Source of the DNA: Drechmeria coniospora
Taxonomy: Eukaryota; Ascomycota; Sordariomycetes; Hypocreales; Ophiocordycipitaceae
Length of the DNA stretch: 64,000 nt
Assembly (NCBI RefSeq): GCF_001625195.1
Contig: NC_054389.1
Span: forward strand, 9,544,520 to 9,608,519
Reading direction: 5' to 3'
Position 1 is the stretch's first letter. Each line of letters begins with the position of its first letter. Position numbers and translations under genes: made by a program. The notes under the pieces were generated by a model. It was not told where the DNA came from, made no database searches, and was given only the letters and a program-made list of their open reading frames with translations. Shown piece after piece: positions 1 through 11,739 of the stretch.

Positions 1-960
1 TTGTTCCGACCAAAGTACGTCGTACACGACGTACAAAGGACTGCAAGACGGCACGACAAACACACAGAGGGGGCCTGGGTCGTCAGGCTAGCCGGCTTGC
101 GTCATGGGTAGTTCATGCGTGGTTCTACGGGCAGCAAGCGATGGCCTGGCATGGTCCGAACCGAGTTCTCCCGTCGTTTGACCTGTCCAGCTCGGGCCAC
201 GAGACGTCCGCTTCTCGCATCAGCACGCACACGACAAATAAATTCGGCCAAGCTGCCTGCAGGTAGACTCATATTCAAGATTTCCTGAACGTGCGAATCG
301 CATGTTGTACTGGTATCCTTCATTGTTGCCATACATGTAACATGTACAGTAATATTCCTATCGGGCAGCCAGCTTTTGCCTCTCCATATTTTATGACGGT
401 CCATCCAGCGCTGCGGCGCCCACGTCACCGCCCGTCTGGTCTGGTTGCGTCTGGTCTGGTCTCTCTCCCGGCCTGGATACAAGATTTGGTCCAGGCTATT
501 GCGCTTCTCCTATTCAAGGGGATCTATCCGCGGCGAGGGGGCCCAGATACGATATTATCATAACACTCTCGTTGGTGGCGGTCGCGACTGCACGGCGGCG
601 CGGTGCAGAGACAGACTGCCCGTCCCTGAGCTGCCAGCCTTCCCTGGCGCAAAGCTCCGCTGCATCACGGCAGGGCTGCGATGCCATACTAATGCCCAAA
701 TTTGTGCCAACGCCATCCTGGTATCTCGAAAATGCAAAGGGGGGGCCAAATATGTGACGTGGGTGTGGGTGATGGTGGTGGTGGTGGTGGTGGTGGTGGC
801 GATGGGCATGGTGGTGTGTTTTGTGAGGTTGTCTGCTTGCAGCAAGGCAAGCAAGGTCATGTACGTCGTGACGCTTTGTCGTCTGGAAGTGTCCAAGAAA
901 GAGAAAAAGGAGAAATATGACATGGTAGAATGGTGCGGATCCGTCGGGGGCCAAGTCGCC
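1..960. other. Intergenic stretch at the left window edge
   Basis: No gene is supported here. The segment lies downstream of the WSC sensor gene and should contain its 3' UTR next to position 961. It contains a GTG trinucleotide run at about 770-800. Open frames on both strands have low-complexity translations (Val or His runs) and resemble no family I know. Confidence 0.6.
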
Positions 961-2444
961 TCAGTTCACGACGGGATCCGGATTCATGGCCCGGAGGACC
1001 TTGGGTTGTTGGATCTTGCGCGAGTAGTCGTGGTCGTCGCGCAACGTGTTGACGCTCTCGTGGCTGCCGGCCCGCGCGTACAGGCCCTGCTTGAACGGGT
1101 CCATGCGCGGGTCAACCTGCAGCAGGCTGTTCCGACCGCCCGCGGAGGCGGCCGCCACCGCCGCCGCCGCCGCAGCCGCCGCAGCCGACGAAGGCGAGCT
1201 GGAGGCGCCAGAAATACCGGACATCTCCGGGCGGCCGCCCATCATGTTGGAGGAGCTGCCCCGGATGCTGGGGTCATCCGGGTAGTCGCTCTGGTTCTGC
1301 TTCTTCGCCTGGCGTCGGAAGTACATGAACAGGCCGAGGGCAACGCACGCCAGGATGACGACGACGATGGCCACGACTATGCCGACGACGGCACCGGTGC
1401 CGAGGCCACTGCTCTGCATAGGAAAGCCTGCCCGGTCGTTGGACGCTTGGTTCGTCTGCGTGGGAGAAATGGTGACGGTTCGGACGGTGCCACCGGCCGT
1501 GACCGTCTGGACGATCGAGGAAGTGGTAGGGGGGGTCGTCGTGCCGGATACGCTCGACTTCAACAGCGCGGTTCGTTAGCTTCGTCGACCAAGGCACGGG
1601 AGTTGGGGAAGGCGCGAAGGGGAGGGCAGGACGGGTCGTACGGAAACCGAAGCACCACTGCTGGAAGGGGACTCTGTGTCCTGCACAGTCGTTGTCACCC
1701 TTGAGCTGGACGATTGGACCTGATGGCATACGGATGAGCCTACGGCTGACCAAGCGCAGGTTACGACTTGAAAGGCGAGGGAAGGGGCATGCGTGCACAC
1801 GACGGACGGCCCGGTGGGCGGAGGCGACCAAAGCCAGAATCCCGACGGCGGGAGGGGTAGGGCAGTGGAGAGGAGGGGCGAGAACGATGGGCAGCATGAC
1901 GAAGGGGTGGGGGAAGAGGAGTGGAAAATACGCAACGCACCTTGGAGGATGGGCTAGAAGAAGTGGAAGCGGGAGTCGAGCTCGACTCGATCGGGCCCTT
2001 GGTGCCAGACGGCAGGACGTTGTTGAGGGCAATGTAGCCAAAGACGCCGTCGCCGCCGCACTTCTCGGACGGATAGGCCGGACATGGCTGGCTGCACTTG
2101 GAGTCGCTCACCTGCACGGCATCGGCAGGCGTGTAGTCGGAGCACCAGCAAGAGTTGCCTTGGGTGACGGCGTAGGCGAGGCCCTTTGGCATACAATAGT
2201 CGTGGCACAAGCCATTGGTCTGGTAGATGCTGACGTCTGGGCAGATGACGACGGTGGTTAGCCTCGCTCACGTCGGTGCCGGGGGGGGGGGGGGGGGGGG
2301 GGGAAGCGCACTTCGGGGCGAGTCAGCCGTGTTGAAGCTTGCGCACAGGTTGATGTCCAGAGCCGCCACGGCGGCGCACCAGAGGGACACCAGGAGCAGC
2401 GAGCTGCGCCGCCGATGGGGTGCGTTCGGGACGAGAGAGTCCAT
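961..2444 (-). CDS. WSC1: WSC-domain cell-wall integrity stress sensor
   Basis: Single-pass plasma-membrane mechanosensor of the Wsc family, which signals wall stress to the Rho1/Pkc1 MAP-kinase pathway. Exons on the minus strand are 2444-2312, 2236-1941 and 1557-961, giving 341 residues. Exon 1 encodes a signal peptide ending near AVAALD. The exon 1/2 joint restores SPRNVSIYQTNGLCHDYC, the start of the cysteine-rich WSC domain, which continues through NSCWCSDYTPAD and CPAYPSEKCGGDGVFGY. A Ser/Thr-rich stalk follows, then one membrane helix (GAVVGIVVAIVVVILACVALGL), a basic stop-transfer FRRQAKK and a cytosolic tail with a polyalanine run. Branch points GCTAAC precede both acceptors. The second intron (383 bases) is long for this window, so a small missed exon there is possible. 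The paralogue number (Wsc1, 2 or 3) is not certain. Confidence 0.9.
2281..2303. repeat. 23-base poly-G tract inside a WSC intron
   Basis: An uninterrupted G run on the plus strand. It reads as poly-C in the sense strand of intron 1 (2237-2311) of the WSC gene, starting a few bases after the splice donor. Confidence 0.9.
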
Positions 2445-3197
2445 GGGCGCTGTGCCGACGAAGGCAAGAATCGTCAGGCCCAACGAATAGGCTACGCCAC
2501 GGTTGAGCGGTTAGCAGGCGCACGCTCTTCCTGCGTCGGGGGAGGGTCGGCTCACAGGTTACCACCCAAGGAGCAGCAGAGTAGGGGCGACGGCGGATGG
2601 GTGTCGTTTATTCACCGCATACCAATATCTATTCCAGCGGGAGTCGGAGGGAGGCGATCGGAAAGGCTGCGGCCATGACACTCGCCAGGTTTGGTCGGCG
2701 TTGGCCTGCCGTCGGTCGGTCGGTCGGTCGGCCGCCTTTCGAGCCTCCGTGCGTGAGAGCAACGGACGAGGCGGACGCGGCAGACGGACGGAGGGAAGAC
2801 CAGGTGCGAACGAGAGCCGTCGTCGTCGTCAGCAGCTGGGCGGTGCTCACTGCCGTCGAGAGGCCCAAGGAGATGGCTCGAATCCGTCGTGGTTGGCGTC
2901 CGACGGGGGAGCTCAGGTCGGATCCGAGATCGAGGTAGGTGGAGGAGGTGGGCAGCGGCGGAGCAGGCCAGGGCGTGGAGCGAGAGCGAGGATTGTTGAT
3001 TTTCTACGATTGCGGAGGCGACGGGCGACGAGGGAACGCGGTAATCGGCGGACCAAAGATGGGCTTTCTTTCGGTTGGGTCAAGGCGAAGCGTGGGTGGT
3101 GTCAAGTTGGACGGCTGGAATGCAGTGGCTGCTCCGCAAGCAGGCGAGGGCAATCGGCAACACAGACAAGCCAGGAGGATGCCAACAAATGCCAAGA

Positions 3198-3211
3198 GGG
3201 GGGGGGGGGGG
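3198..3211. repeat. 14-base poly-G tract
   Basis: Uninterrupted G run in a purine-rich intergenic segment upstream of the WSC gene. Confidence 0.9.
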
Positions 3212-6200
3212 AGATTGGCATCCAGGAAGGGGGAGCTGGGAGATGGGGAAATGGAGAAATGGAGAAATGGTGGAAGGAGGATGAGGAGAGAAGCAAGACG
3301 GGAGGGGTACGACGGCTCGGCCGCGGGTTCGCGCGCAGGATCTATTCTGTTCCTTGTCTCTGCTGCCCGGAGAGGGGGAGGGGAGGTGGAAGGTGGTGAA
3401 GATGGCGAAGTCGGTGGAAGAGGGACAAAGGGTGGCGGAGGGTTAATCACCGCAAGCAGGTGCTCGAGCAGAACGAAGGCAGGCGGGTTCGTGAATGGAT
3501 GGATTGATGGGTGGGAGATGGGGGAGGAGCCACCAGACCAAGGCCAGTTCGGTTCAGTTCACCGATCCTCCCGCCAACAAGGCGACTGGTCCGTGGGCGG
3601 ATCCGCTGAGGGCCCGGCCAGCTGGCGGGTTCCAGGTGTCGGCACGGTTTGGACACCTACCGTACAGTACCTGCTTGTAAGTACACGGAGCGGCTAGCAT
3701 CACCTAGTTGGTTAGTACGTACTCCGCAGGCACCCAGCGGCACCACGGCAAGTTCAAGTACATGTAATACACCTCATCTATACTTGGACGCGAACCGAAC
3801 CATAATAAGCAGACACGATGCTATTCGTGGCACGGAGAATTACCAGCAGCACCACGAAGATAGTGGCTACCTAATAGCATCGCCTAGCACCTAGTGGACC
3901 TACTAGCTTCACTAGAGGTACCGTCGAGGCCATAACCTCCGCAAGACCGCCAACACGACGACGGCGATGGTCCTAGCACCGGCGACGACACTCTGCACGA
4001 AGCAACCTCGACGTACAGTAGGCACCAGTACGCACGAACCCAGCGGCGAGTATCCGTACTCCGTACTGCGCACGTACGAAACACGTCGGCTGGCTCTGCA
4101 TGCACATGGGCAGGTGCAGCAGGTACCGCGACGGCTAGCGTCCTCCAGCAGCAAGTCATGGGTTGCATCAGCACCAGCGCAAGTACTTGCAGGGCCGGCA
4201 CTTGGATCTGCAGCGGAACGGATGCGGTGGTTTGCGTCGAGGCTCACGGCCACCCGGCTCGTTTCGTCGACCCATTCGTGCAGGCGGCGACGGCACTCGC
4301 CTTGCCGTGGTTCATCACGTACAGTACTCTCTGAAACTGCAGCACAAGTACATGCACATGTGCGGCGCATTGGCCAGAGCGCACCTGGCCTCCGAGCAGG
4401 CTCCATCCCAACATGGATGGACGTGCGCATGCACACTTCCACGCAGGTTGTGTCGCTCGTGGGCGCGCGAAGGAAAGACGTCGAACATGCACGCATGCAT
4501 TCATCCGCTCGCTCCAAGGGGTCCATCTCTCTCGGTCGGTGCATTCCCCTGCTCGCAAGCCCTCGGTCGAGGTTCGTGCGTGGACTGGAGACGACGGGCG
4601 TGCTCGCGCTCGCGCTCGCTCTCTGGTGCGACGACTCGATGCCGCTCTCGACGGCACCTCGACCTTGACGGCAGTGGGCTGCGCGATCGAAACTTTGTTC
4701 TCGCCACGAGCACCCACTGGCAGCGATTGCTCGGGGTGCCTGTCCATGGCACGGCCACCCGCACCGGCGAGCGCGCACTCGTCCGTACCCGCCTCGGCCG
4801 AGGCCAGGCCAGGCCAACCCACGACGCTGGGTGAGGAGGGGAGCGGTGGCGGGGGGGGAGGCGTGGGATGGAGGAGGAGAGGAGATTGCCTTTGGGACTT
4901 GGTGGAGATACGGGCTTCGACGGTGGCGGACTTGGTTCGCTCGCGCGGCGGCAGGCGAAACGCCGTCGGTTGGCCGATGGCGTCACGATTGGCGGTTACA
5001 GGCGATGTGGCCTATTATGCGCGAGCTCATTCGCACCTCATTCCGAGCCGCAGACGACGGTCGATTCGATGGATCGACCGCTGCTGGGGGAGGCAGTCCG
5101 CACGGCGCCGCGCATGTGCAGCACCGTACAGCACTTACTTGCAAGTACATGTACAACTGCTGCATGTTTGTTGCGGCGCGAGAGCTCCGCATGCTCGCTC
5201 CGTGCATGGGCGACCACGCACAGATTGTCGCCCGGCCGAGAGGTACCGGTACATGCTTGCTCAAAGCATACTTGCACGGTACAGGCGCATTCGGCACACG
5301 TACACAGCACTTGCACCAACGGCACACGGCGGCAGAGCTCGCACACAGGACACATGTCCGTCTGTTCGGCAACCCATCCACGACATGGCAACGGATGCAT
5401 GCGCGTCTGCGTGCTCCGATTTCGTGGCCTCGCCGGCGCCCCGATATTGGCGGGTCGATGGGGTTCGAGCAAGCAAGATCGGCAGTCGCTGCTGGTCCGA
5501 GACGAGGACGGGGTCGACGTGCCAGGGCGCTCTCTCTCTCGCACGCACTCGAACTCGAACTCGAACTCGTTTCGGGTTCCCCCGCACCCGAACGTTGCCG
5601 TGTTCCAACTCCCTCAGCGACTCCTTGGTCGTTGTTGTTCCGCCACGGATTTGTCCTCGCCCCGCCGAGGCTGGAATGCCGCTCGTCTCACCGCAACGTG
5701 CACGCAGGCCGATGATAGGCAGCCGCCAGGCGGGCACGCAGGCGGCCTTGCCGTTTGCATTTCTGCCCCCTCTGCGCATTCATGCATGCATGCCCGCGGG
5801 AGATTGTCGGGATGCCGCCGCGGCTGATGAGGCGGACGGCGAGAGCAACGAGGGAAGAGGCTCAACACTGGGAAGCACAGGACACGCAGCTGCACAAGTG
5901 GGTGCCATGGCATGCCAGCAGGGCCCTGCAATAACCCAGCCTGCGAAGTTCTGCTGCCCGATGAGCACTCTCGTATCGTGATTGTCACGCACCCTTTACG
6001 TCATGGTGATGGTCGTGGCGATGATGGTTGTGGTGATGGTGGTGATGGTGGTGATGGCCATGGTGGTGATGACGGTCGTTGTGATGGCCATGGTTATGTG
6101 GGTGCGTCTAGGCGAAGTCGCCGTCCGTACTTGCCTGCCCGGGCGCACCGCACAACGTACCTTGTACACATACTTGCCAACGCGTGTGGCCAATCGTGGT

Positions 6201-6624
6201 ACCTCGCCTCGGCAGAACGCACTGTCCGAACCAGCTTCTCGTACTTCGCTTGGAGTCTTGGGACACACCACCGCCACGCCGCCGCCGCCGCCGCCGCCAT
6301 CCAAATCGCCGTCACACTCACGAGCCACTCGGAACTACATGTCATGTACGGAGGACAAGTGCAAGCAAGCAAGCTCGTTCAACGGCATCGTTCGTCACGC
6401 AGGTTCCACTCGGTACCAAAGTGGTACATTATCCGTGGCGGGTCCGGCACTGTTGATGTTGTTCTTATACTGTACTTGTCCTCCGTACACCTACTTACTA
6501 GGTAGTGTTGTTCAGTGTATGGAGTAATTACACTATCGAGCACTTGTACTAATTACGAGAATGCCGAATTGGGAGCGAGTCGGATATATTTATTACAGGC
6601 ACTCACCACACTCGCACCCACAGG

Positions 6625-6814
6625 CACACACACACGACACACTCATGCACACACGCACACCACACACACTCACTCACTCACGCACACCACACACACTCAC
6701 TCACTCACGCACACCACACACACTCACTCACTCACACACACGCACACGCACACACACACTCACTCACTCACTCACACACACACTCACTCACTCACTCACT
6801 CACACACACACTCA
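6625..6814. repeat. CA/CACT compound microsatellite
   Basis: About 190 bases of alternating CA dinucleotides and CACT (TCAC) tetranucleotides with few interruptions. All three frames stay open through it and read as Thr-His and Ser-Leu-Thr-His repeats, which produces spurious open frames. Confidence 0.95.
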
Positions 6815-6957
6815 TGCACCCGCACCCGTGAACGTGTTCGAGCGCCCTTGCCGAGTGCCGAGAAGGAGCCAACACACGAACACGAGGTGGGCATTGCGTT
6901 CGCGTCCTGCTTCCAAAGGCCAAAATGCACTCGTTCGACCAACTAGGACGGACACGT

Positions 6958-7007
6958 GCATCGCACTAGCACATTCGCATCGCACTAGCACGTTCGCATC
7001 GCACTCG
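6958..7007. repeat. 19-bp minisatellite, about 2.6 copies
   Basis: The unit GCATCGCACTAGCACATTC at 6958-6976 is repeated with one change at 6977-6995. A 12-base partial copy follows. Confidence 0.85.
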
Positions 7008-9784
7008 CGGTCTCCTGCCTCGGTGCCGCCGCAGCTGGTGAGGTAGGCAGAGACATCGAGAGGCAACGAACCAGCCAGCGGGCCACTTTGCTGCTTGGGG
7101 ACTGGGCCTGGCCGAGCTCGTGTGCGTGCCTACAGCTCTCGGACAAAGGTCCTGTTCCTATTACCTGCTCGCGTCGGCATGCCGCACGACATCATCGTCG
7201 ACTCGTTTCCACGTACAGTCAGCTGTGTGTGATGTGCCAGTACTACTTCCTGTCTTGGTACCTACAAGCCTATGTAGTTGTCCGTGTAGCACCATGCAAC
7301 TTGTACATGGTGGTGGTCGTGCACCAAGTAACTTGAAATAATGGTACATGTACTGGTGGCCCGAGAACTCTGTTCTCGTCCTCGTTCGAGGAGGCATCTG
7401 CACCGAGATGCATCGCACCAAGGTGCGCGTAATCGTTGGCATGTGCCGCAGCACACTGCCGTAGGTAAGTGACCGCCATAAGTATACATGCACAGTTCGG
7501 AGTACGAACGAGCTTGCAGAATCTCCCGCCTTTTGCTTCTTCTGCACGTGCAAGCAAGCGTACTTGTACTGTACTGTAGGTACATGCATGGCCAAACCTT
7601 CGGTGCCAAGACGCGTTAGCGAGGAACCGGAGGAACCCCTCCGTGCCTGCGAGTTATTGCTACCAGCTTTGGCCTCGACCAAGTAATTAATATTACATGT
7701 TGATAATACAGCACAGTCGACTTGCGTGTTTGGCACTGGCTGTGGTTACCTGACCACCTTTGTTGATATATAGGTGTACTGCGGCACATCACCTCGCCGT
7801 CCTGGCAAGCATCCATTGGCGAGACCGTATCCGTCGTCGTCGCGGCGCTTGCATCAACCATCGCTCGCTCATCCCTGCGGCGGCGGCCAACGACAAAGGC
7901 GTCGGGTCGAGGCCAGAGTGCGAAATGCCAGCGGCGGTTCCATGACCGAGACACATTCATCACACTGCTCGCACCTGCATCGTGTGCTGCACAGTAAGTA
8001 CTCCGCACTCCGCACGCCTTTGTCGGCATTACTTCTTCCGTCGTGCTGGACACCCACAGGTGCCGCGCCGGGGGTCTCGATGCCAATGGTGCATGCAGAT
8101 GTGGTTGGTGCCTTGGTACGGAGTGCTCCGTGCCTGCACATGTGCTAATTACTGGGAAGCAACTCCGTATCGGCAGCGCACGACGAACAGGCAATCCCCT
8201 TCGTATGACGCGACAAAGGCTCCGTACGGGGTGAATGGAGTGTTCGCACATGCACCTGTACTGAATCCATGCCCTGCTCGCACATAGTCCCGTCCATCAC
8301 CCCGCGTCCTGGCAGCCATCGAATGCGAAGCCTGCCTCCGTCGGCTGACCTCGTGTCGCACGCAGCGCCCCTGGTCCATCACCACCTCGTCACAGACGGC
8401 AAAACCAAGTGATGCCTGTCGTCGCCACCTCCCTCTCCGGGCCCATCTCGAGGTCCTTGCGGCCGGTCAATTCTCGAATCTCTCGTCACTTTCCATGGGA
8501 ATGTGCCTCCCGACATTCTACCTCCGCCCCCTCCCGCCCCGCTTGCAAACGCATGCAGGTGGTGCATGCGTGCCGTAGCCTCTAGGTACCTGTACGTAGC
8601 CCCTGTTGCTCTCGGTGAGCGAATGACGGACGAGCTGCCCCTCGCCACCGACTGCATTCTCCCTCCCGTGTTGCTGCCGAGGCCACCGGCAGTTGCTACT
8701 GCTGTGGCGACGAACGTTACGGGGCATCGACTCCACGCCGTGGCGTGCACGCTTCGCCGACCGCGGGGCCTCGTCGGCGGCACTGATGATGCCTGTCCGT
8801 GCTCGGGCGTCCATCGCCGCCATGTAAGTGCCCGGAACTCTCTCATCCTACGCCAGACTTGGAGCCTGGTCATCGTCGCTCGGAAAGCTCCGACGGATGA
8901 GCGTCCGTCCGGGCCACTGTTACTGTCGTACGGTGCGACGTATGCGGTGCATCCGGTCCTGTGACGCATCGGGCGTCTTCAACCTTGACTGCTGCTGCCA
9001 ACATGCATTGAGTGCAAGCACATGCATACACGGGTTGGCGTCGTAGCTGCAGCGCTGGGTACGGCACCTATGTGGATGAACCCATGCTGCCGAGTCCATG
9101 TGCTTGTACCCCGTGCATCCGTGACAATCCCCATGGCTGCCGGAACTTGTCCGTCCCGCCGCCGATGCGTCCTCGATGCTTGGTGCGTCTCGTATCGACT
9201 CGCGGACGCTGCCTGCTTCCGTTGGCGAGTACATGTAGGTGCATGTAACACTCAGCACAAGAACCGCACACAACCCTCGTCCTCCAACCCATGCTCTTAC
9301 GCAACTGATCCATGCATGCGACGCGGCATCAGAGTGCCGGCATCTTCATTTCGCTTCAGCTCACCGCACTTCCTGGGCACAGTGGCAAATCTTACCCATC
9401 ATGAGACGATGCGTGAGTGAGGATCCTTTCTGTCGGTTCTTCCCTTTGCCGCAGGTATCACTCCCTCCCCGGGGTGGGGTATAGGGTATAGGGTAGCACT
9501 CCGGCGCTGAAACAGGACCCATCGGCGATCAAACTCGCCCGCCGTTGCTGGGAAACCTGACCGCTTCTGCTCCGTACTTGCGCCGTAATTAGTTGGTACC
9601 CGCTAATACCCCAGAGCCACCAGTGTCCCGGAGCCCCCAATGCCCCAGCGTCCCCAGGCCCCCCCCGAGCCCCGAGAACGCGAGAGCCGCTCCAGAGCTG
9701 ACACCCTGATGACGTAGCCCAGAGCGCACCGTGCGATCCGTCCACCCACACCGCCGCCGAGGCTGCTTTCTTGCACCGCGGCCG

Positions 9785-9840
9785 CCACACCACTCGCCAC
9801 ACCACTCGCCACACCACCCGCTACACCACCCGCTACACCA
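9785..9840. repeat. 12-bp tandem repeat upstream of the PI-PLC gene
   Basis: Repeated CACACCACTCGC / TACACCACCCGC units, about 4.5 copies. They lie 165-220 bases before the chosen PI-PLC start codon and so probably fall in the 5' UTR or promoter. Confidence 0.75.
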
Positions 9841-10004
9841 TCAGCACCACCCAACCAGCCACGACCCAAACGGCGTCGCGCAGGTCAAGGCCAACGACGT
9901 GCCATCGATCCCTTCTCCCGTACTCACCTCATCTCCTCCTCCTTCACCACCTCCCCTCCTCCTGCCGTGAGAGGCGAGAACGAGCCGAGCGGCACGCCCT
10001 CGTC

Positions 10005-10032
10005 ATGGAAAAGCAATCGCTCATGCTCTCGC

Positions 10033-10067
<35 letters not shown>

Positions 10068-11177
10068 CCCTCGCCCTCGCTCACCATCGCTCCGCCGCTG
10101 CCGCCGCGCTTCCTCGTCCCCCGTCGACCCCTCATCCATCGCACCCCCATCCTCATCCTCTTTGCCGTCGCCGCCGCCGCCGCTCTGGTCTTCCCCTTCC
10201 GCAGCCTCCTCGCCCTCGCCCCCTGCACCGTCACCGCCGGTTGCTATGGCGGATACCGATCCGCCTACAGCTTCGATGCCCACGCCGCCCACAACGCCGC
10301 CTGGATGGCTCGCCTGCCGGACGCCGTTCCGATCTCGAGCCTCAGCATCCCCGGCTCACATGACTCCATGACGTACGGCCCCCTGCTCCGCCGCGACCCT
10401 GTCCTCCACTGCCAGAACTGGAACCTCTCCGTCCAGCTCGAAGCCGGCCTGCGCTACTTCGACATCCGCGCCCGCCTCCGCGACGGCGAGCTCCGCATCT
10501 ACCACGCCGACGGCGACACCGGCTTCGCCCTCGGGGATGACGTCTTGCGTCCCATCATCGCCTTTCTCGACGAGCACCCCTCCGAGGCCATCGTCATGCG
10601 CCTCAAGGAAGAGGGTCCGCCCATATCCGGCGGCCGCCGAAGCGGCGACGCATCCTCCTTCGAAGCCGCCTTCCTCCGCGTCCGCGACGCCATCCCGAGC
10701 GCCGCCGCCCGCATCTCCACACCCTCCGGCGCCCTGCCCACCCTCGGCGCGCTGCGCTCGCGCATCCTCCTCCTCCAGAACTTTGCCTCCGAACACGCGG
10801 CCGACGCCTACGGCCCCGCTTGGGACGGCCCCCAGATGGCCCTCGAGGACGTGTGGATCATCCCCGACGTCTACCACCTCGCCGACAAGTGGACCGCCGT
10901 CCGAGCCGCTCTCGAACGCGCCGCCACCGACCCCCTCGACAACCGGCTCCTCTACCTCGCCCATGTGTCCGCCTCGGTCGGCGTCCTACCTGTCGAGGCG
11001 GCCGCCGGACCCGCCAACCGCACCGTCACGGGCATGAACGACATGACGGGCCAGTGGCTGCGCGACTTCGAAGCCGAGCCCGCCGGCCGGAGAACGGGCA
11101 TCGTCATCTTCGACTTTCCCGGCAAGCGGGTTATCGAGGCCGTCCTAGCTTGGAATAAAAAGCTGCTGGCGCAATGA
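10005..11177 (+). CDS. PI-PLC X-domain phosphodiesterase, membrane-anchored
   Basis: Single-exon protein of 390 residues related to phosphatidylinositol-specific phospholipase C (PI-PLC X domain), which splits the phosphodiester bond of PI-type lipids or GPI-like substrates. The N-terminus has a Ser-Pro repeat, then a hydrophobic segment (PILILFAVAAAAALVFPF) that could be a signal anchor, placing the enzyme outside the cytosol. The X domain starts near residue 105. The first catalytic His (about His119) is in SIPGSHDSM; RYFDIRARL holds the usual acidic and Arg residues; the second catalytic His (about His167) is in LRIYHAD. WIIPDVY and VIFDFPG close the barrel. This is the short bacterial-type single-domain form without PH, EF-hand or C2 modules. 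I chose the ATG at 10005; the frame is open further upstream, but that part is low-complexity. The last part of the gene is duplicated just downstream. Confidence 0.88.
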
Positions 11178-11455
11178 TGCCGCGGCCGCCACCGAGTGAG
11201 GCGAGGCGCCATGAAAGAGGAAAGAGAAACGAGGAGGAAAGAATCATTTTCGCTTCCGCCGCCTCCGAGCCCGCCGGCCGGAGAACTGGCATCGTCATCT
11301 TCGACTTTCCCGGCAAGTGGGTTATCGAGGCCGTCCTAGCTTGGAATAAAAAGCTGCTGGCGCAATGATGCCGCGGCCGCTACCGAGTGAGGCGAGGCGC
11401 CATGAAAGAGGAAAGAGAAACGAGGAGGAAAGAATCATTTTCGCTTCCGCCGCCT
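11074..11455 (+). repeat. 191-bp direct tandem duplication of the PI-PLC 3' end
   Basis: Copy 1 is 11074-11264 and copy 2 is 11265-11455, with no spacer. The unit contains the last about 35 codons of the PI-PLC gene, its stop codon and 87 bases of 3' flank. I count three differences: G to T (11096 vs 11287), C to T (11127 vs 11318, Arg to Trp in the duplicated reading) and C to T (11190 vs 11381). The second copy has no start codon and is a non-functional gene tail. Confidence 0.95.
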
Positions 11456-11615
11456 GTTTTGTTTTCTCCGCGGCCCATACGTACGTGTGTATTCATGGTA
11501 GCTAGCGACTGTTGTTTGTTTCATGTACATGCATGGCATGCGTGATGCGTAAGCGTAAATACATACATATAATGAATGGATGACCCATCCCGCAGACATG
11601 GACGCAAGGAAACCA

Positions 11616-11632
11616 CCCCCCCCCCCCCCCCC
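11616..11632. repeat. 17-base poly-C tract
   Basis: Uninterrupted C run in the 284-base gap between the PI-PLC tail duplication and the stop codon of the kelch protein gene, which converge here. Confidence 0.9.
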
Positions 11633-11739
11633 TCCCGTTGTATCAAAAACCGTAACCGCTGCGTGAACCGTTCGTTGAGAGGCTCGGATCCGCCTCCGAC
11701 GACCAACAAACGCCGTGCGTGACCCCGACTCTACTCGTT

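Larger units (their letters stand above)
2445..10004. other. Gene-poor, repeat-rich region (7.6 kb)
   Basis: I find no open frame here with recognisable domain content. The part just left of about 2,900 should hold the WSC promoter. From 2,900 to 3,500 the plus strand is purine-rich with a 14-G run at 3198-3211. From 3,650 onward there are many GTAC-containing words and GCATGC-like palindromes. Several long open frames (for example 4413-5981, 4868-5827 and 3912-4817) have translations rich in Arg, Ala, His and Cys with no conserved motif, and they overlap one another on both strands, as chance frames do in GC-rich DNA. Microsatellites lie at 6625-6814 and 6958-7007. The far right end is the PI-PLC promoter. 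Confidence 0.55.

Noticed and set aside
4413..5981. Long plus-strand open frame of 522 codons, with overlapping frames at 4831-5715 and 4868-5827
   Set aside because: Several frames are open over the same DNA, and the translations are Arg/Ala/His/Cys-rich without any conserved motif, as expected of chance frames in GC-rich DNA.
6515..6946. Open frame encoding Thr-His and Ser-Leu repeats
   Set aside because: It is only the translation of a CA/CACT microsatellite.
9476..9496. TATAGGG repeats resembling the fungal telomere repeat
   Set aside because: There are only two or three copies and the unit is not TTAGGG, so an interstitial telomere is not supported.
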